Position numbers and translations under genes: made by a program. Below are positions 39,435 through 48,222 of a stretch of 64,000 nucleotides of DNA, piece after piece. Below the pieces are notes generated by a model. The model saw nothing but the letters and a program-made list of their open reading frames with translations. It had not been told where the DNA came from and searched no databases. Within the stretch, counting starts at the first letter, position 1. Each line of letters begins with the position of its first letter. The DNA comes from CAWGMT01 sp963823675 (GTDB lineage Bacteria; Planctomycetota; Planctomycetia; Isosphaerales; Isosphaeraceae): contig CAWGMT010000012.1 of assembly GCA_963823675.1 (NCBI GenBank), positions 1,977,825-2,041,824 on the forward strand. Direction: 5' to 3'.

Positions 39435-39998
39435 GTGAGGCCCCGCGTGCGAGTGCGATCGATCGCGTGCCAGTTCGTTCTCTGGACGGCCGCTGGTTCG
39501 TGCGGATGTGCGACCACTGCGACCTCGACTCCGACCCCAAAGGCGCCAACCGTCGATTCGGAATCGGTGCTCGAACCGACGTTCACCACGGGCCGGGCGG
39601 TCCAGGAATTCCCGGTGCTCGCCGGGGCTGCCGCCAACGCGGTTGTCGAAGCGATGGATGACCTTAACATGACGTCGGTCAAACGCGACCGCGACGGAGC
39701 AGTCTACAAGATTGATGCTCGATCGGCTGACAATCGCTCCGTGACGGTCACAATCCGGCCTCGGCAGAATGCGGCGCGAGTTTGTTGCCGGATCGGCTGG
39801 CTCGGGGACGAACCCCTCTCCCGAACCCTTCTGGAACGCGTCGGCGTCCGCCTGGGAACTCTGCCGCCCGCCGCGATCCCCGAAAATCCGCCAAGTGCGG
39901 CGCCCAGCAATCCCCTCTTCTCACTCGGCGGCCAACCCGACACCGACTATCTGCGTGATCTCTCCGAAGCCCCCTATCGCGATCGCGTCATCCCCTAA
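39435..39998 (+). CDS. DUF3568-like lipoprotein
   Basis: From GTG 39435 (VRPRVRVRSIACQFVLWTAA, then GSCGC) a signal peptide with a lipobox-like AAGSC; GTG 39447 is an alternative and the longer reading from 39369 has no clear leader. The mature part begins with a Thr/Pro/Ser spacer, then VQEFPVLAGAAANAVVEAMD and DLNMTSVKRDRDGAVYKIDA, RSADNRSVTVTIRPRQNAAR, RIGWLGDEPLSRTLLERVGV. This order (two helices, then 'ARSADG..V.V.I.P', then 'R.G..GDE.LS..LLE.I') is the DUF3568 pattern of small anchored proteins of unknown role. Confidence 0.6.
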   Translation: MRPRVRVRSIACQFVLWTAAGSCGCATTATSTPTPKAPTVDSESVLEPTFTTGRAVQEFPVLAGAAANAVVEAMDDLNMTSVKRDRDGAVYKIDARSADNRSVTVTIRPRQNAARVCCRIGWLGDEPLSRTLLERVGVRLGTLPPAAIPENPPSAAPSNPLFSLGGQPDTDYLRDLSEAPYRDRVIP

Positions 39999-40787
39999 GC
40001 CACACCTAACCCGGGTTCGATGCCACCGTCTCCAATTCGCCTAATTTGGCCTGCCGCGGCCCACGCCTGATCCGTGCATCCTGCCGGATCCGGTCGCGGA
40101 CCGTGAGGCCAAGAAAATGAGGATGACGATCTCGGTTATCCCTCGATCGATCCTCGCTATAAAGGCCGAACCGAGCGCACGCATCCCTGCAGCCCGGAAT
40201 CAGACCTCGACTTTTTTTGGGAAAGACGAATGATCACGACGAGCGCGTGATCGGGACCAAGGCAAGGAGGGGAAGCAGCCAACTAGAAGCCACCGCTCAG
40301 AAAAACGGATGCGAGCGGGGCGAGAGCGCTCGCTGTGACGCGGCGCTCTGGAATCAGGAATATCCTACGAACATCAGTCTCAAATCGCTGGACACGATAC
40401 GCTGATCATCCGCCTGCGTCAACCCTCTCCTCCCGATTTTTTTCGAATCTTTTCCAGGATTTCATCCGCGCCAATATCAGGCTTCGTGAGACTCGGTGGA
40501 ACGAATCGCCTCGCGATCAACGCAGGAGTCGCCCACGCCAATCCCCGAGTCTGACAGGTCAAACCGTCAGCCGATTGCGTTGTCACACCGAGCATGTCAA
40601 ACTCGTGGTCATGATTCATTCCTTCGCCACGTCCCCCGTTGACCGTCGGTGGGCGCGAAACGGACCTCGGCAATTGGCCATAAAATGCCCGGTGTTTTAT
40701 CCATCTTTATTCATATATCGGCTTGGAACGGTCGCCACGAAATTGAACGGGTAAAACCAGTGTGAAGAGGGGCGTGAATTGGTGGCA
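39999..40787. other. Gene-free stretch
   Basis: Nearly 800 bp with short frames only. A T-run (cgactttttttgg) at about 40208 has no convincing hairpin. Composition is less GC-rich near 40400-40760. Confidence 0.5.
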
Positions 40788-41828
40788 ATGATGACTGACA
40801 AGATCGGCGAGCGGCCGGCGGTTGGCACACGGATCGGCTTTGATCGTTACACGATCGAGCACCGCGGGCTCAAGCCCCGTGCACTGGTGGAGTTCGCTCA
40901 AACACATTCTTTCGACGGCGTGCAGTTTCTCGAGCCGGCCACGATCGACCCGCAGCTCGATCCGGCCGGCCTGGCTGCTTTTCGCCAGCAAGTCAACGCG
41001 ATGGGTCTCTATCTGGAAGTCGGGTTGCCCTCGCCCAACCCGTTCCGTCGCGCACGGGACCTGGGTCGCGATGTCGCAGCGGCCGAGTGGGCCAGGGAGC
41101 TCAAGCGGCACGTCGAGGGAGTGGCGGCGCTCGGCTGCCGTCACGCCCGCGCCTACGTCGGAGATCGCCACGATCGGTTCCGCAGCGACGTGCCCTGGCC
41201 GGCTCAGATCGACGCGACGATCGAGGTCATCCGCCTCCTATCGCCGCAGCTTGCCGACCTGAGCATCAAGGTCGCGATCGAGACCCACGCCGACCTGACC
41301 GCGCAGGAATTGACCGCCATGCTGGATCGACTCGGCCGCGATGTCGCCGCGGTCACGCTGGATACGGGCAATCTGGTCATGCGGCTTGACGACCCGGTCG
41401 CGGCGGCCGAGCTCCTGGCGCCATCCGTCGTCGCCACTCACATCAAGGACGCCGTCCTGGCATTCACACCGCGCGGCCTTTGCTGGCAGGCGCGACCTGT
41501 CGGGTCCGGAATCATACCCCTTCCCGACATCTTGTCGGCCGTGATCCAGGCAAACCCATCGATCGCCCTGTCGATCGAGCTGCATCCCCGGACTTACGAT
41601 CTGCCGATATTCGACCGCAAGTGGCTGGCATTTTTTCCGGGCCTCTTGCCCGAGTCGCTCGCGGAGGTGGTCCGCCTGGCTGTGCAGTGCGAACGCCGGT
41701 ACGCCGACGGCACCCTGCCACGACCGGAAGTCGTCGAGGCCATCCCCTGGGCCAGCCGCGACCTGGATTGGCTGGCAAGCTCCCTCGGTTATTTACGGTC
41801 GGTCGTGCCGACTCTCGCTGGGATCTGA
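40788..41828 (+). CDS. Xylose-isomerase-like sugar phosphate isomerase/epimerase
   Basis: About 346 residues from ATG 40788 (a TTG at 40779 is also possible). TIM barrel of the AP-endonuclease-2 superfamily: RIGFDRYTIEHRGLKPRALV, SFDGVQFLEPATIDP, LYLEVGLPSPNPF, KVAIETHADLTAQELTAML (metal Glu), VAAVTLDTGNLVMRLDDP (metal Asp), VVATHIKDAVLAFTPRGL (metal His-Lys-Asp) and IALSIELHPRTYD. All expected metal positions appear present. It is the first gene of a plus-strand pair with the acyltransferase-like membrane protein. No frameshift. Substrate not predictable. Confidence 0.8.
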   Translation: MMTDKIGERPAVGTRIGFDRYTIEHRGLKPRALVEFAQTHSFDGVQFLEPATIDPQLDPAGLAAFRQQVNAMGLYLEVGLPSPNPFRRARDLGRDVAAAEWARELKRHVEGVAALGCRHARAYVGDRHDRFRSDVPWPAQIDATIEVIRLLSPQLADLSIKVAIETHADLTAQELTAMLDRLGRDVAAVTLDTGNLVMRLDDPVAAAELLAPSVVATHIKDAVLAFTPRGLCWQARPVGSGIIPLPDILSAVIQANPSIALSIELHPRTYDLPIFDRKWLAFFPGLLPESLAEVVRLAVQCERRYADGTLPRPEVVEAIPWASRDLDWLASSLGYLRSVVPTLAGI

Positions 41829-41931
41829 ATCTCCTGGGCATCGGCCGCCACCGCGGCTTTACCACGTTCCGCGACCGGGGCGTCCCACCAGGACGGCCCG
41901 GTGACTTGATTCACGGAGAGCGAATGCCGGT

Positions 41932-43020
41932 ATGGGCCCAGATCAAGTCCCCAGGCGGCGGATCGCGTCCCTCGATCAATTCCGCGGCTACACCGTGGTG
42001 GGAATGCTTCTGGTCAATTTCATCGGCGGCTTCCAGGTGATGCCGGCGATCCTCAAGCACCACAATACCTACTGCAGCTACGCCGACACCATCATGCCGC
42101 AGTTCTTCTTCGCGGTCGGGTTCGCCTATCGCCTCACCTTTCTGCGCCGGCTGGGAGAGGCCGGCGTCTGGGCGGCGACTCGCGCGGTCCTGAAGCGCAA
42201 TCTCGGACTCTTTCTCCTCGGTTTCGTGCTCTACCATCTCGATGGAAGCGTCAAGTCATGGCAGCAGCTCCAGGTGCTCGGCTGGCAGGGCTTCTTGGCG
42301 CAGGCCTTTCGCCGCGAGCTGTTCCAGACGCTGGTCCACATCGCCATCGCATCGATCTGGGTGCTGCCGGTCATCGGGGCGGCCGTGGCGCCTCGTATCG
42401 TCTTTCTGGCGGCTTCGGCAGCCCTGCATCTTGCGCTTTCGTCGTGGTTCTATTTTGACTGGGCGTGGAAGACGCCGGTCATCGACGGCGGTCAACTGGG
42501 CTTCCTCACCTGGACCATCCCCATCCTGGTCGGCTCGCTGGCCCATGACTCGATCTTCCATCCGGACGCGAACGCGGCGGCCAATCCCGCGCCGAGGTTG
42601 CTTGCCTGGTCGGGTTTCCTCATGATGCTGGGCTACGCGGTCTCCTGCCTGAGCGGCCAGGCGGCTGCGCCGCCGTTTGTGCCCCCCTCATCCAGCCAGG
42701 CAGTCAACCTCTGGACGATGAGCCAGCGCACCGGTTCGGTCTCTTACCTCACCTTCGCCACGGGTTTCTCCCTGGCAGTCTTTGCCGTATGCGTGATTCT
42801 CTGCGATCAATGGGGCGCGCAGGCCGGCGTGTTCCGGGTATTCGGACGCAACGCACTGGCGGCCTACATCATCCATCCGCTGGTCTCCTCGGCGGTGAAA
42901 CCATACCTGCCGAACGACGCGCCGCTCTGGTACGTCACGGCGGGCCTGGCCCTCTATCTCGGGATCTGCACGCTCTTTAACGATTATCTCGAGAAGCAAC
43001 AGATCTTCTTACGACTCTAA
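41932..43020 (+). CDS. DUF5009/HGSNAT-like acyltransferase membrane protein
   Basis: 362 residues with about nine membrane helices. The N-terminal SLDQFRGYTVVGMLLVNFIG resembles the 'SLD.FRG..I..M..VN' opening of the heparan-alpha-glucosaminide N-acetyltransferase/YeiB-type acyltransferases, and TIMPQFFFAVGFAYRLTFLR follows as expected. The late part FGRNALAAYIIHPLVSSAVK matches the C-terminal helix-loop. Such proteins transfer acyl groups across the membrane to sugars or polymers; the donor and acceptor are unknown. ATG 41932 lies 103 bp past the isomerase gene, same strand. No frameshift. Confidence 0.75.
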   Translation: MGPDQVPRRRIASLDQFRGYTVVGMLLVNFIGGFQVMPAILKHHNTYCSYADTIMPQFFFAVGFAYRLTFLRRLGEAGVWAATRAVLKRNLGLFLLGFVLYHLDGSVKSWQQLQVLGWQGFLAQAFRRELFQTLVHIAIASIWVLPVIGAAVAPRIVFLAASAALHLALSSWFYFDWAWKTPVIDGGQLGFLTWTIPILVGSLAHDSIFHPDANAAANPAPRLLAWSGFLMMLGYAVSCLSGQAAAPPFVPPSSSQAVNLWTMSQRTGSVSYLTFATGFSLAVFAVCVILCDQWGAQAGVFRVFGRNALAAYIIHPLVSSAVKPYLPNDAPLWYVTAGLALYLGICTLFNDYLEKQQIFLRL

Positions 43021-43145
43021 AGTGCGCGGAACCCGGCCCCGTGAGGTTGCGGGAAGACCGACGCTCGTCGCTGGTCCGGTCTCAACCAGAGCTCAAGAAA
43101 CCAGTCAGCGAAGCCGGAACGAGCTCGCTGGCAAGAGGGTGAGGC

Positions 43146-45020
43146 ATGTCACTTTTCGACTATCTTCTCGGCAGGCGCCTGGCAACCTACGAGGAGGGCG
43201 AACAACGAGTCGGCGTGATCGCCGGCATCCCGATGCTCGGCCTCGACGCCCTGGGATCGGCGGCCTACGGGCCGGAGGCCGCGCTGACGTTATTGATCCC
43301 CTTCGGCGCGGCCGGCATCGGCTACATCGGGCCGATCAGCACGCTGATCATCTCGCTGCTCGCGGTCGTGTATTTCTCCTACCGACAGACCATCGCCGCC
43401 TACCCGCACGGGGGCGGCTCGTACACGGTCGCCAAGGATAACCTGGGAACCACCGCCGGTCTTTTTGCGGCCGCGGCCCTGATGCTCGACTACGTCTTGG
43501 TTGTGGCGGTCGGAATCTCGGCCGGGGTCGGGGCCCTGGTATCGGCGCTCTCCTTTCTTCAGCCGCACACGCTGTCGCTCTGCCTGCTGATCCTGGCGTT
43601 CATCACGCTCGTCAACCTGCGGGGGACTCGCGAATCGGGCCTGGCATTCGTCGCGCCAACGTACCTGTTCATCGTCTCGCTGCTCGGCGTGATTGCCATC
43701 GGCGTCGTGAAGGCAGTCGTTGCGGGCGGACGACCGGCGCCCGTGGTTGCGCCTCCCAGTCCGCCCCCTGCCGCGATGGCCGCAAGTCTCTGGCTCCTGA
43801 TGCGGTCATTTGCCAGCGGCTGCACCGCCATGACCGGCGTCGAGGCCGTCAGCAACGGCGTGGGCGCCTTTCGCGAGCCCGCAGTGACCTACGCGCGGCG
43901 CACCCTCACGGCGATCATCGGCCTTCTGGCCGTCATGCTGGCGGGGATCGCGTACCTTTGCCAAGCCTATGGGATCGGCGCGACCGAACCTGGCCAGACC
44001 GGTTATGAAAGCATTCTCTCACAGCTCGTCGCCGCGGTCGTCGGCCGTGGCGTGTTCTACTACATCACGATCGGCTCGGTCCTGTCGGTCCTGGCCCTCT
44101 CGGCCAACACCGGCTTTGCCGACTTTCCGCGCCTCTGCCGCATCATCGCCCAGGACGGGTTCTTACCCAGCAGTTTCGCTCACCGGGGCCGCCGGCTCGT
44201 GTACTCGCAGGGCATTATCCTGCTGGCCGTGCTCTCCGCCGGGCTTCTGATCGGCTTCGGTGGGATCACCGACCGCCTGATCCCGCTCTTTGCCGTCGGC
44301 GCGTTCCTGGCATTCACGCTCTCGCAAGCGGGGATGGTCGGGCACTGGCGGCGCGAGGGCGGTACTTTCGCGAGAAAGTCGATGGTTATCAACGCAGCGG
44401 GCGCGGCTTGCACGGGAGTGACTCTCGTCATTGTCCTGATCTCCAAATTCGCCGAGGGCGCCTGGGTCATGATCTTGCTCGTTCCGGCGCTCCTGGCCCT
44501 CTTCCACGCCGTGCACGCACATTACGTCGCCGTCGGCCGCGAGGTAGCCAGCGATCAGCCGCTCGACGCCCAGAACCTGGAGCCGCCCGTCGTGCTGCTC
44601 CCGATTCGCGGCTGGAGCGCAATCACGCGGAAGGCACTCCGGCTCGCCGTCCAGCTTTCGCCCGAGATCTACGCGCTGCACATCGCCGCCGATGAGAAGG
44701 CCATGGTCGCGCTCGAGGACGGCTGGGAACGGCTCGTCCGCCAGCCCGCCAAGGAAGCCAGCTTGCCGCCGCCGAAACTCATTGTGATCTACTCGCCCTT
44801 CCGCCAGATCTACTCGCCGCTGAAGCAAGTCGTGGCTGACTTGCAGCGCGCCCATCCCCGGCGCGACATCGCCGTGATCATTCCCGAGCTCGTCGGTACC
44901 CGCTGGTATCACTACGTGCTGCACAACCAGACGGGCACCGTGATCCTGGCTTACCTTCGCTTGAGCGGCCTGCGCCGAGTGATCGTGATCAACGTGCCGT
45001 GGTACCTTTCGAACGCATGA
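43146..45020 (+). CDS. APC family amino-acid permease
   Basis: 624 residues from ATG 43146, preceded by agagggtgagg. Twelve or so membrane helices: LGSAAYGPEAALTLLIPFGA at helix 1, with SLFDYLLGRRLATYEEGEQR before it, YPHGGGSYTVAKDNLGTTAG, FVAPTYLFIVSLLGVIAIGV, CTAMTGVEAVSNGVGAFREP, SANTGFADFPRLCRIIAQDG, then a cytoplasmic domain of about 150 residues (VVLLPIRGWSAITRKALRLA, ALHIAADEKAMVAL) resembling a UspA-like fold. This is the branch of APC permeases with a C-terminal regulatory domain. Substrate unknown. It meets the uracil-DNA glycosylase gene tail to tail with two bases between. Confidence 0.88.
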   Translation: MSLFDYLLGRRLATYEEGEQRVGVIAGIPMLGLDALGSAAYGPEAALTLLIPFGAAGIGYIGPISTLIISLLAVVYFSYRQTIAAYPHGGGSYTVAKDNLGTTAGLFAAAALMLDYVLVVAVGISAGVGALVSALSFLQPHTLSLCLLILAFITLVNLRGTRESGLAFVAPTYLFIVSLLGVIAIGVVKAVVAGGRPAPVVAPPSPPPAAMAASLWLLMRSFASGCTAMTGVEAVSNGVGAFREPAVTYARRTLTAIIGLLAVMLAGIAYLCQAYGIGATEPGQTGYESILSQLVAAVVGRGVFYYITIGSVLSVLALSANTGFADFPRLCRIIAQDGFLPSSFAHRGRRLVYSQGIILLAVLSAGLLIGFGGITDRLIPLFAVGAFLAFTLSQAGMVGHWRREGGTFARKSMVINAAGAACTGVTLVIVLISKFAEGAWVMILLVPALLALFHAVHAHYVAVGREVASDQPLDAQNLEPPVVLLPIRGWSAITRKALRLAVQLSPEIYALHIAADEKAMVALEDGWERLVRQPAKEASLPPPKLIVIYSPFRQIYSPLKQVVADLQRAHPRRDIAVIIPELVGTRWYHYVLHNQTGTVILAYLRLSGLRRVIVINVPWYLSNA

Positions 45021-45022
45021 CT

Positions 45023-46126
45023 CTAAGACCGGCCTCTGGATTTGGGCAGCGGCAATCCCATCGCGTTCATGAGCGTTTGGAGGTCTTCCCAGGCTTGCTT
45101 CTTGAAGGAGGGAGACCGGAGCAGATAGGCCGGGTGGTACGTGACGATCGTGCGGATGCCTCGATAGCTGTGCCACCTGCCGCGGAGCCGGCCGAGCAAC
45201 TGGGTCGTTTCCAGCAGCGTCTGAGCGGCCACCAGGCCGAGCATGCAGATAAACTCGGGCCGAATGATAGCGATCTGCTGCTCGAGGTAGCCCACGCAAT
45301 TGATGCACTCTTCGGGACTCGGGGTCCGATTCTCGGGCGGGCGGCACTTCAAGATATTGGCGATGTACACCTGGCCGCGCGACAGGCCCATGCCCTTGGT
45401 GATCATGTCGGTGAGCAACTGGCCGGCACGTCCCACGAACGGCTCCCCCTGCCGGTCTTCTTCGCCTCCCGGCGCCTCGCCGATGAACATCAAACGGGCC
45501 TCGTGCGTACCGACCCCAAAGACCGTCTGGGTGCGCGTCTCGGCCAGTTCGGTGCACCGGCGGCAGACGGCCACCTCCGCGGCCAAGGTCGCGAGCATGG
45601 CCGGCCGGTCGCTGGCCGGTACTGGCGGGATGTCAAAGTCCGATGCGCCAAACAACGAGCCGGCGGCGGCAAGCGGCAGCGTGACGGGCGAATTGACCGG
45701 CGGAGCAACCGGGGCCAGCGGCAGCAAAAGCGGCGCCTTTGCAGGATGCGGGCCAGCCGCGGCCGGAGGCGCAGTGGAAGCGCCCGGAGGCGCAGGCGAA
45801 GCACCCGGCGGCTGGGCGTGTGTGCCGAGCTCTCCGGGTGAGCCGGGACGGGAAGCGAAGGCCGGACCCGGCGCGGCCGGACCGGCGACTGCCTGTCCCA
45901 GTGCCGGACGGGCAACCACCGGCGTCGAACCGGCCGGCATGACGCCGACGCGAAGCGGCGTTTCGCGCGACGCCCTCGCGGGCCGGACCGGACCAACCGG
46001 CGGCAGGTCGCGGCCGCGATCATTGGGAACCCATTCGACGCCCGCTCGCCGCAGCGACTCGAGATGATGGCGCAGCGAGCGCACGAGCGCGAGGCGTTCC
46101 GTCTCGAAATCTGCTTCATCCGGCAC
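45023..46126 (-). CDS. Uracil-DNA glycosylase, family 4-like
   Basis: 367 residues. The C-terminal 195 are the iron-sulfur uracil-DNA glycosylase: EVAVCRRCTELAETRTQTVF (two Cys), GVGTHEARLMFIGEAPGGEE (motif GEAPG..ED), GEPFVGRAGQLLTDMITKGM, IANILKCRPPENRTPSPEEC with two further Cys, ICMLGLVAAQTLL, and VTYHPAYLLRSPSFKKQAWE (motif HPA.LLR). All four cluster cysteines are visible. The first 170 residues are a Pro/Ala-rich linker after a helical start (DEADFETERLALVRSLRHHL, then VGPVRPARAS) and are unusual for the family, which is about 200-230 residues. Removes uracil from DNA. Same strand as the HEAT gene, 33 bp downstream. Confidence 0.9.
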   Translation of the reverse strand: MPDEADFETERLALVRSLRHHLESLRRAGVEWVPNDRGRDLPPVGPVRPARASRETPLRVGVMPAGSTPVVARPALGQAVAGPAAPGPAFASRPGSPGELGTHAQPPGASPAPPGASTAPPAAAGPHPAKAPLLLPLAPVAPPVNSPVTLPLAAAGSLFGASDFDIPPVPASDRPAMLATLAAEVAVCRRCTELAETRTQTVFGVGTHEARLMFIGEAPGGEEDRQGEPFVGRAGQLLTDMITKGMGLSRGQVYIANILKCRPPENRTPSPEECINCVGYLEQQIAIIRPEFICMLGLVAAQTLLETTQLLGRLRGRWHSYRGIRTIVTYHPAYLLRSPSFKKQAWEDLQTLMNAMGLPLPKSRGRS

Positions 46127-46159
46127 GTTTGTGAGCCCGCGGTTGGCGCTGGAGATCGA

Positions 46160-47560
46160 TCATGGCTGCGGAACGCGTCGCGACGGCTTGGGATCGGGAT
46201 TGAACGAGCGGCTTACCCAGGTGCGCCACGACTCGACGTCGTAGCCAAAATCTTGCAACGTCAGTTTCTCCAGGGCGCTCAAGACTTCGGCGTTTCGATA
46301 CTGGAAAGTCGCCACGTGCACGTCAGGCGTGGCGGCAATCTGTCCGCCCACATTGAAGCCGACGCCCGGCGGCCAGTCGTACCAGGGAGCGGAGTAAACG
46401 CCGCGGGCGACGACTCCGGGCGCGATCACGGGCGGGGTCATGACAGCCATGCTGCTCTGGTTGACCGCGATCGGAGTGAGCGGACCGTCCGGCCCGGCGA
46501 TTGCACTGATTGGGCCCTGGTTGACGGCGCTCTGCGTCGCGATCACCATGCGCTCCTCCGTCGTGACCAGCACGGCGATCAGCCTCGGGACGGCTTCCTG
46601 GGCGTGCAGATTTCCGAGGGCCCAGGCCGCCCGGTTGATCACCCTGATGTTCGAGGAAGAAAGCGCTCGGATCAACAGGCGGACGACGGCAGGATCGTCG
46701 CGATTCTGGACTTTTTCGTAGACGGCGGCCCGCACATCAGCCTGATTCTCCGCCAGCAGTTGATTGACGAGCGCGCCTGTCGCCAGGGGGCCGGGGATCA
46801 TCGCCAGCACATGGGCCAGCAGGATCCGCTCTTGCGGGTCGTCGTTGGCGAGCACGCGGACCAGCGCCTTGACCGCGTCGGGGTCGCGAATCGCCATGAG
46901 CTGCGTTTCGGCCTCGCGCTGGCGATCCGGCTTTCCCCTGAGCAGGGCCTCGCGCAGCAGCCTGATCTGTCGCACCCAGTTGCCTTGCGCCGCGGTCAAT
47001 TGATCTTCGTGATCCCGCTTCGTTTTTTCGTCGGCGGAGATCCATCGCCCCTTGTACTTGACCAGTCCCTGCACCGCGCTCAACTCGTCGCGAGTCAACC
47101 AGTAGCCACGGTGCAAGACGTGCCCGAGTTTTTTATGCGCCGGCTCGAACGACTTATCGAAAGCGATCGCACTCTCGTAGTGGGCGCGGGCCAGGTCGCC
47201 AAGCTTGTTCTGGGCGCACCAAACACCCAGATCATACTGGGCCTGGGCGGTCTGACCGGCCTTTTCACGCTTGATCACGTAAGCGTCGAGCGGGCCCGGC
47301 TTGGGTACGATCTCGACAATCTTCTTCTTCTCAAGCGAGAGGGGGTTACGCCCCTGCAAGAGCCACACGGAGACGCGGTCCTGGTGCAGCGGGTCCGGCA
47401 CGACCTTGCCCTCGACCTGCCCACCCCCGCGCAGCATGATCGTATCGGCCCGCACGCCGGCCGACCAGAATGGCGAAGTTGCCGACACCAGAGCCAGCAA
47501 AGCCAGAGAAGGCGCGCCCGCCCGCAAAATGCCGCGCCGGCGTGAGTTGGCTATGAGCAT
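46160..47560 (-). CDS. Secreted HEAT-repeat protein
   Basis: 466 residues from ATG 47560 (MLIANSRRRGILRAGAPSLA, then LLALVSATSPFWSAGVRADT), a signal peptide ending ADT. A beta-hairpin-like segment (DTIMLRGGGQVEGKVV) is typical of planctomycete exported proteins. A TPR-like helix pair (AQYDLGVWCAQNKLGDLARA, HYESAIAFDK) is followed by a HEAT-like stretch (DAVKALVRVLANDDPQERIL, DPAVVRLLIRALSSSNIRVI, NRAAWALGNLHAQEAVPRLI) and a C-terminal globular piece. Probably periplasmic scaffold. The longer reading to 47665 runs into the MoaB promoter side. Precedes the uracil-DNA glycosylase gene. Confidence 0.75.
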   Translation of the reverse strand: MLIANSRRRGILRAGAPSLALLALVSATSPFWSAGVRADTIMLRGGGQVEGKVVPDPLHQDRVSVWLLQGRNPLSLEKKKIVEIVPKPGPLDAYVIKREKAGQTAQAQYDLGVWCAQNKLGDLARAHYESAIAFDKSFEPAHKKLGHVLHRGYWLTRDELSAVQGLVKYKGRWISADEKTKRDHEDQLTAAQGNWVRQIRLLREALLRGKPDRQREAETQLMAIRDPDAVKALVRVLANDDPQERILLAHVLAMIPGPLATGALVNQLLAENQADVRAAVYEKVQNRDDPAVVRLLIRALSSSNIRVINRAAWALGNLHAQEAVPRLIAVLVTTEERMVIATQSAVNQGPISAIAGPDGPLTPIAVNQSSMAVMTPPVIAPGVVARGVYSAPWYDWPPGVGFNVGGQIAATPDVHVATFQYRNAEVLSALEKLTLQDFGYDVESWRTWVSRSFNPDPKPSRRVPQP

Positions 47561-47709
47561 GACGATTCCCCCCGGTGGTGTATGAAAGCGGTGAGGATTT
47601 TTGTATCTTAGTGCGTCCTGGCCCCTCGGGGCAATTGCCCGCTCCGCTTCTCCTGCATTTGGCAAACTGGGATAAATTCAGCGACATTCTATTCTGGGGC
47701 AGCTCCAAG

Positions 47710-48222
47710 GTGAGCGAATCTGTCGTTGAACATCGGGCGAGCAGCCCGGCGACGTTGAATGTGGCCGTGATCACAGTGTCGGACACACGGACGCCCGCAA
47801 CGGACAAATCGGGCGATTTGCTCGTGACTCTGGCCGAAGGGGCGGGCCACCGCGTGGTGGATCGGGCCATCGTTCCCGACGGCCCGCACCAACTGAAGCC
47901 CTTGCTCGAGGCGCTCAGTCTTCGCGCGGACATGCATGCAGTCCTCGTGACCGGAGGAACCGGCATCAGCCCGCGAGACCAAACGTATGAGACCGTCGTT
48001 CCGCTCTTGACCAAAAGCCTGTCAGGATTCGGCGAGCTCTTTCGCATGCTCAGCTATTCCGAAATTGGGCCCGCGTGTCTGCTCTCCCGGGCCGTCGGCG
48101 GACTGATCGGCCAGACGGTCGTACTGGTCATGCCCGGCTCGCGCGCGGCCGTCGAGCTGGCCATGAACAAGATCATTCTCCCTGAGTTGCCGCACCTGGT
48201 CCGCGAGGCTCGCAAGTCGTGA
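47710..48222 (+). CDS. MoaB/MogA-type molybdenum cofactor protein
   Basis: About 170 residues from GTG 47710. MPT-binding fold: NVAVITVSDTRTPATDKSGD, LLVTLAEGAGHRVVDRAIVP, DMHAVLVTGGTGISPRDQTY (signature GGTG.SPRD), LFRMLSYSEIGPACLLSRAV and VLVMPGSRAAVELAMNKIIL (PGS motif). MogA/MoaB adenylate molybdopterin before molybdenum insertion. The upstream GTG at 47575 would add a non-homologous leader and is less likely. The gene's 3' end overlaps the convergent rRNA methyltransferase gene by about 50 bp. No other molybdenum-cofactor gene is present. Confidence 0.85.
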   Translation: MSESVVEHRASSPATLNVAVITVSDTRTPATDKSGDLLVTLAEGAGHRVVDRAIVPDGPHQLKPLLEALSLRADMHAVLVTGGTGISPRDQTYETVVPLLTKSLSGFGELFRMLSYSEIGPACLLSRAVGGLIGQTVVLVMPGSRAAVELAMNKIILPELPHLVREARKS

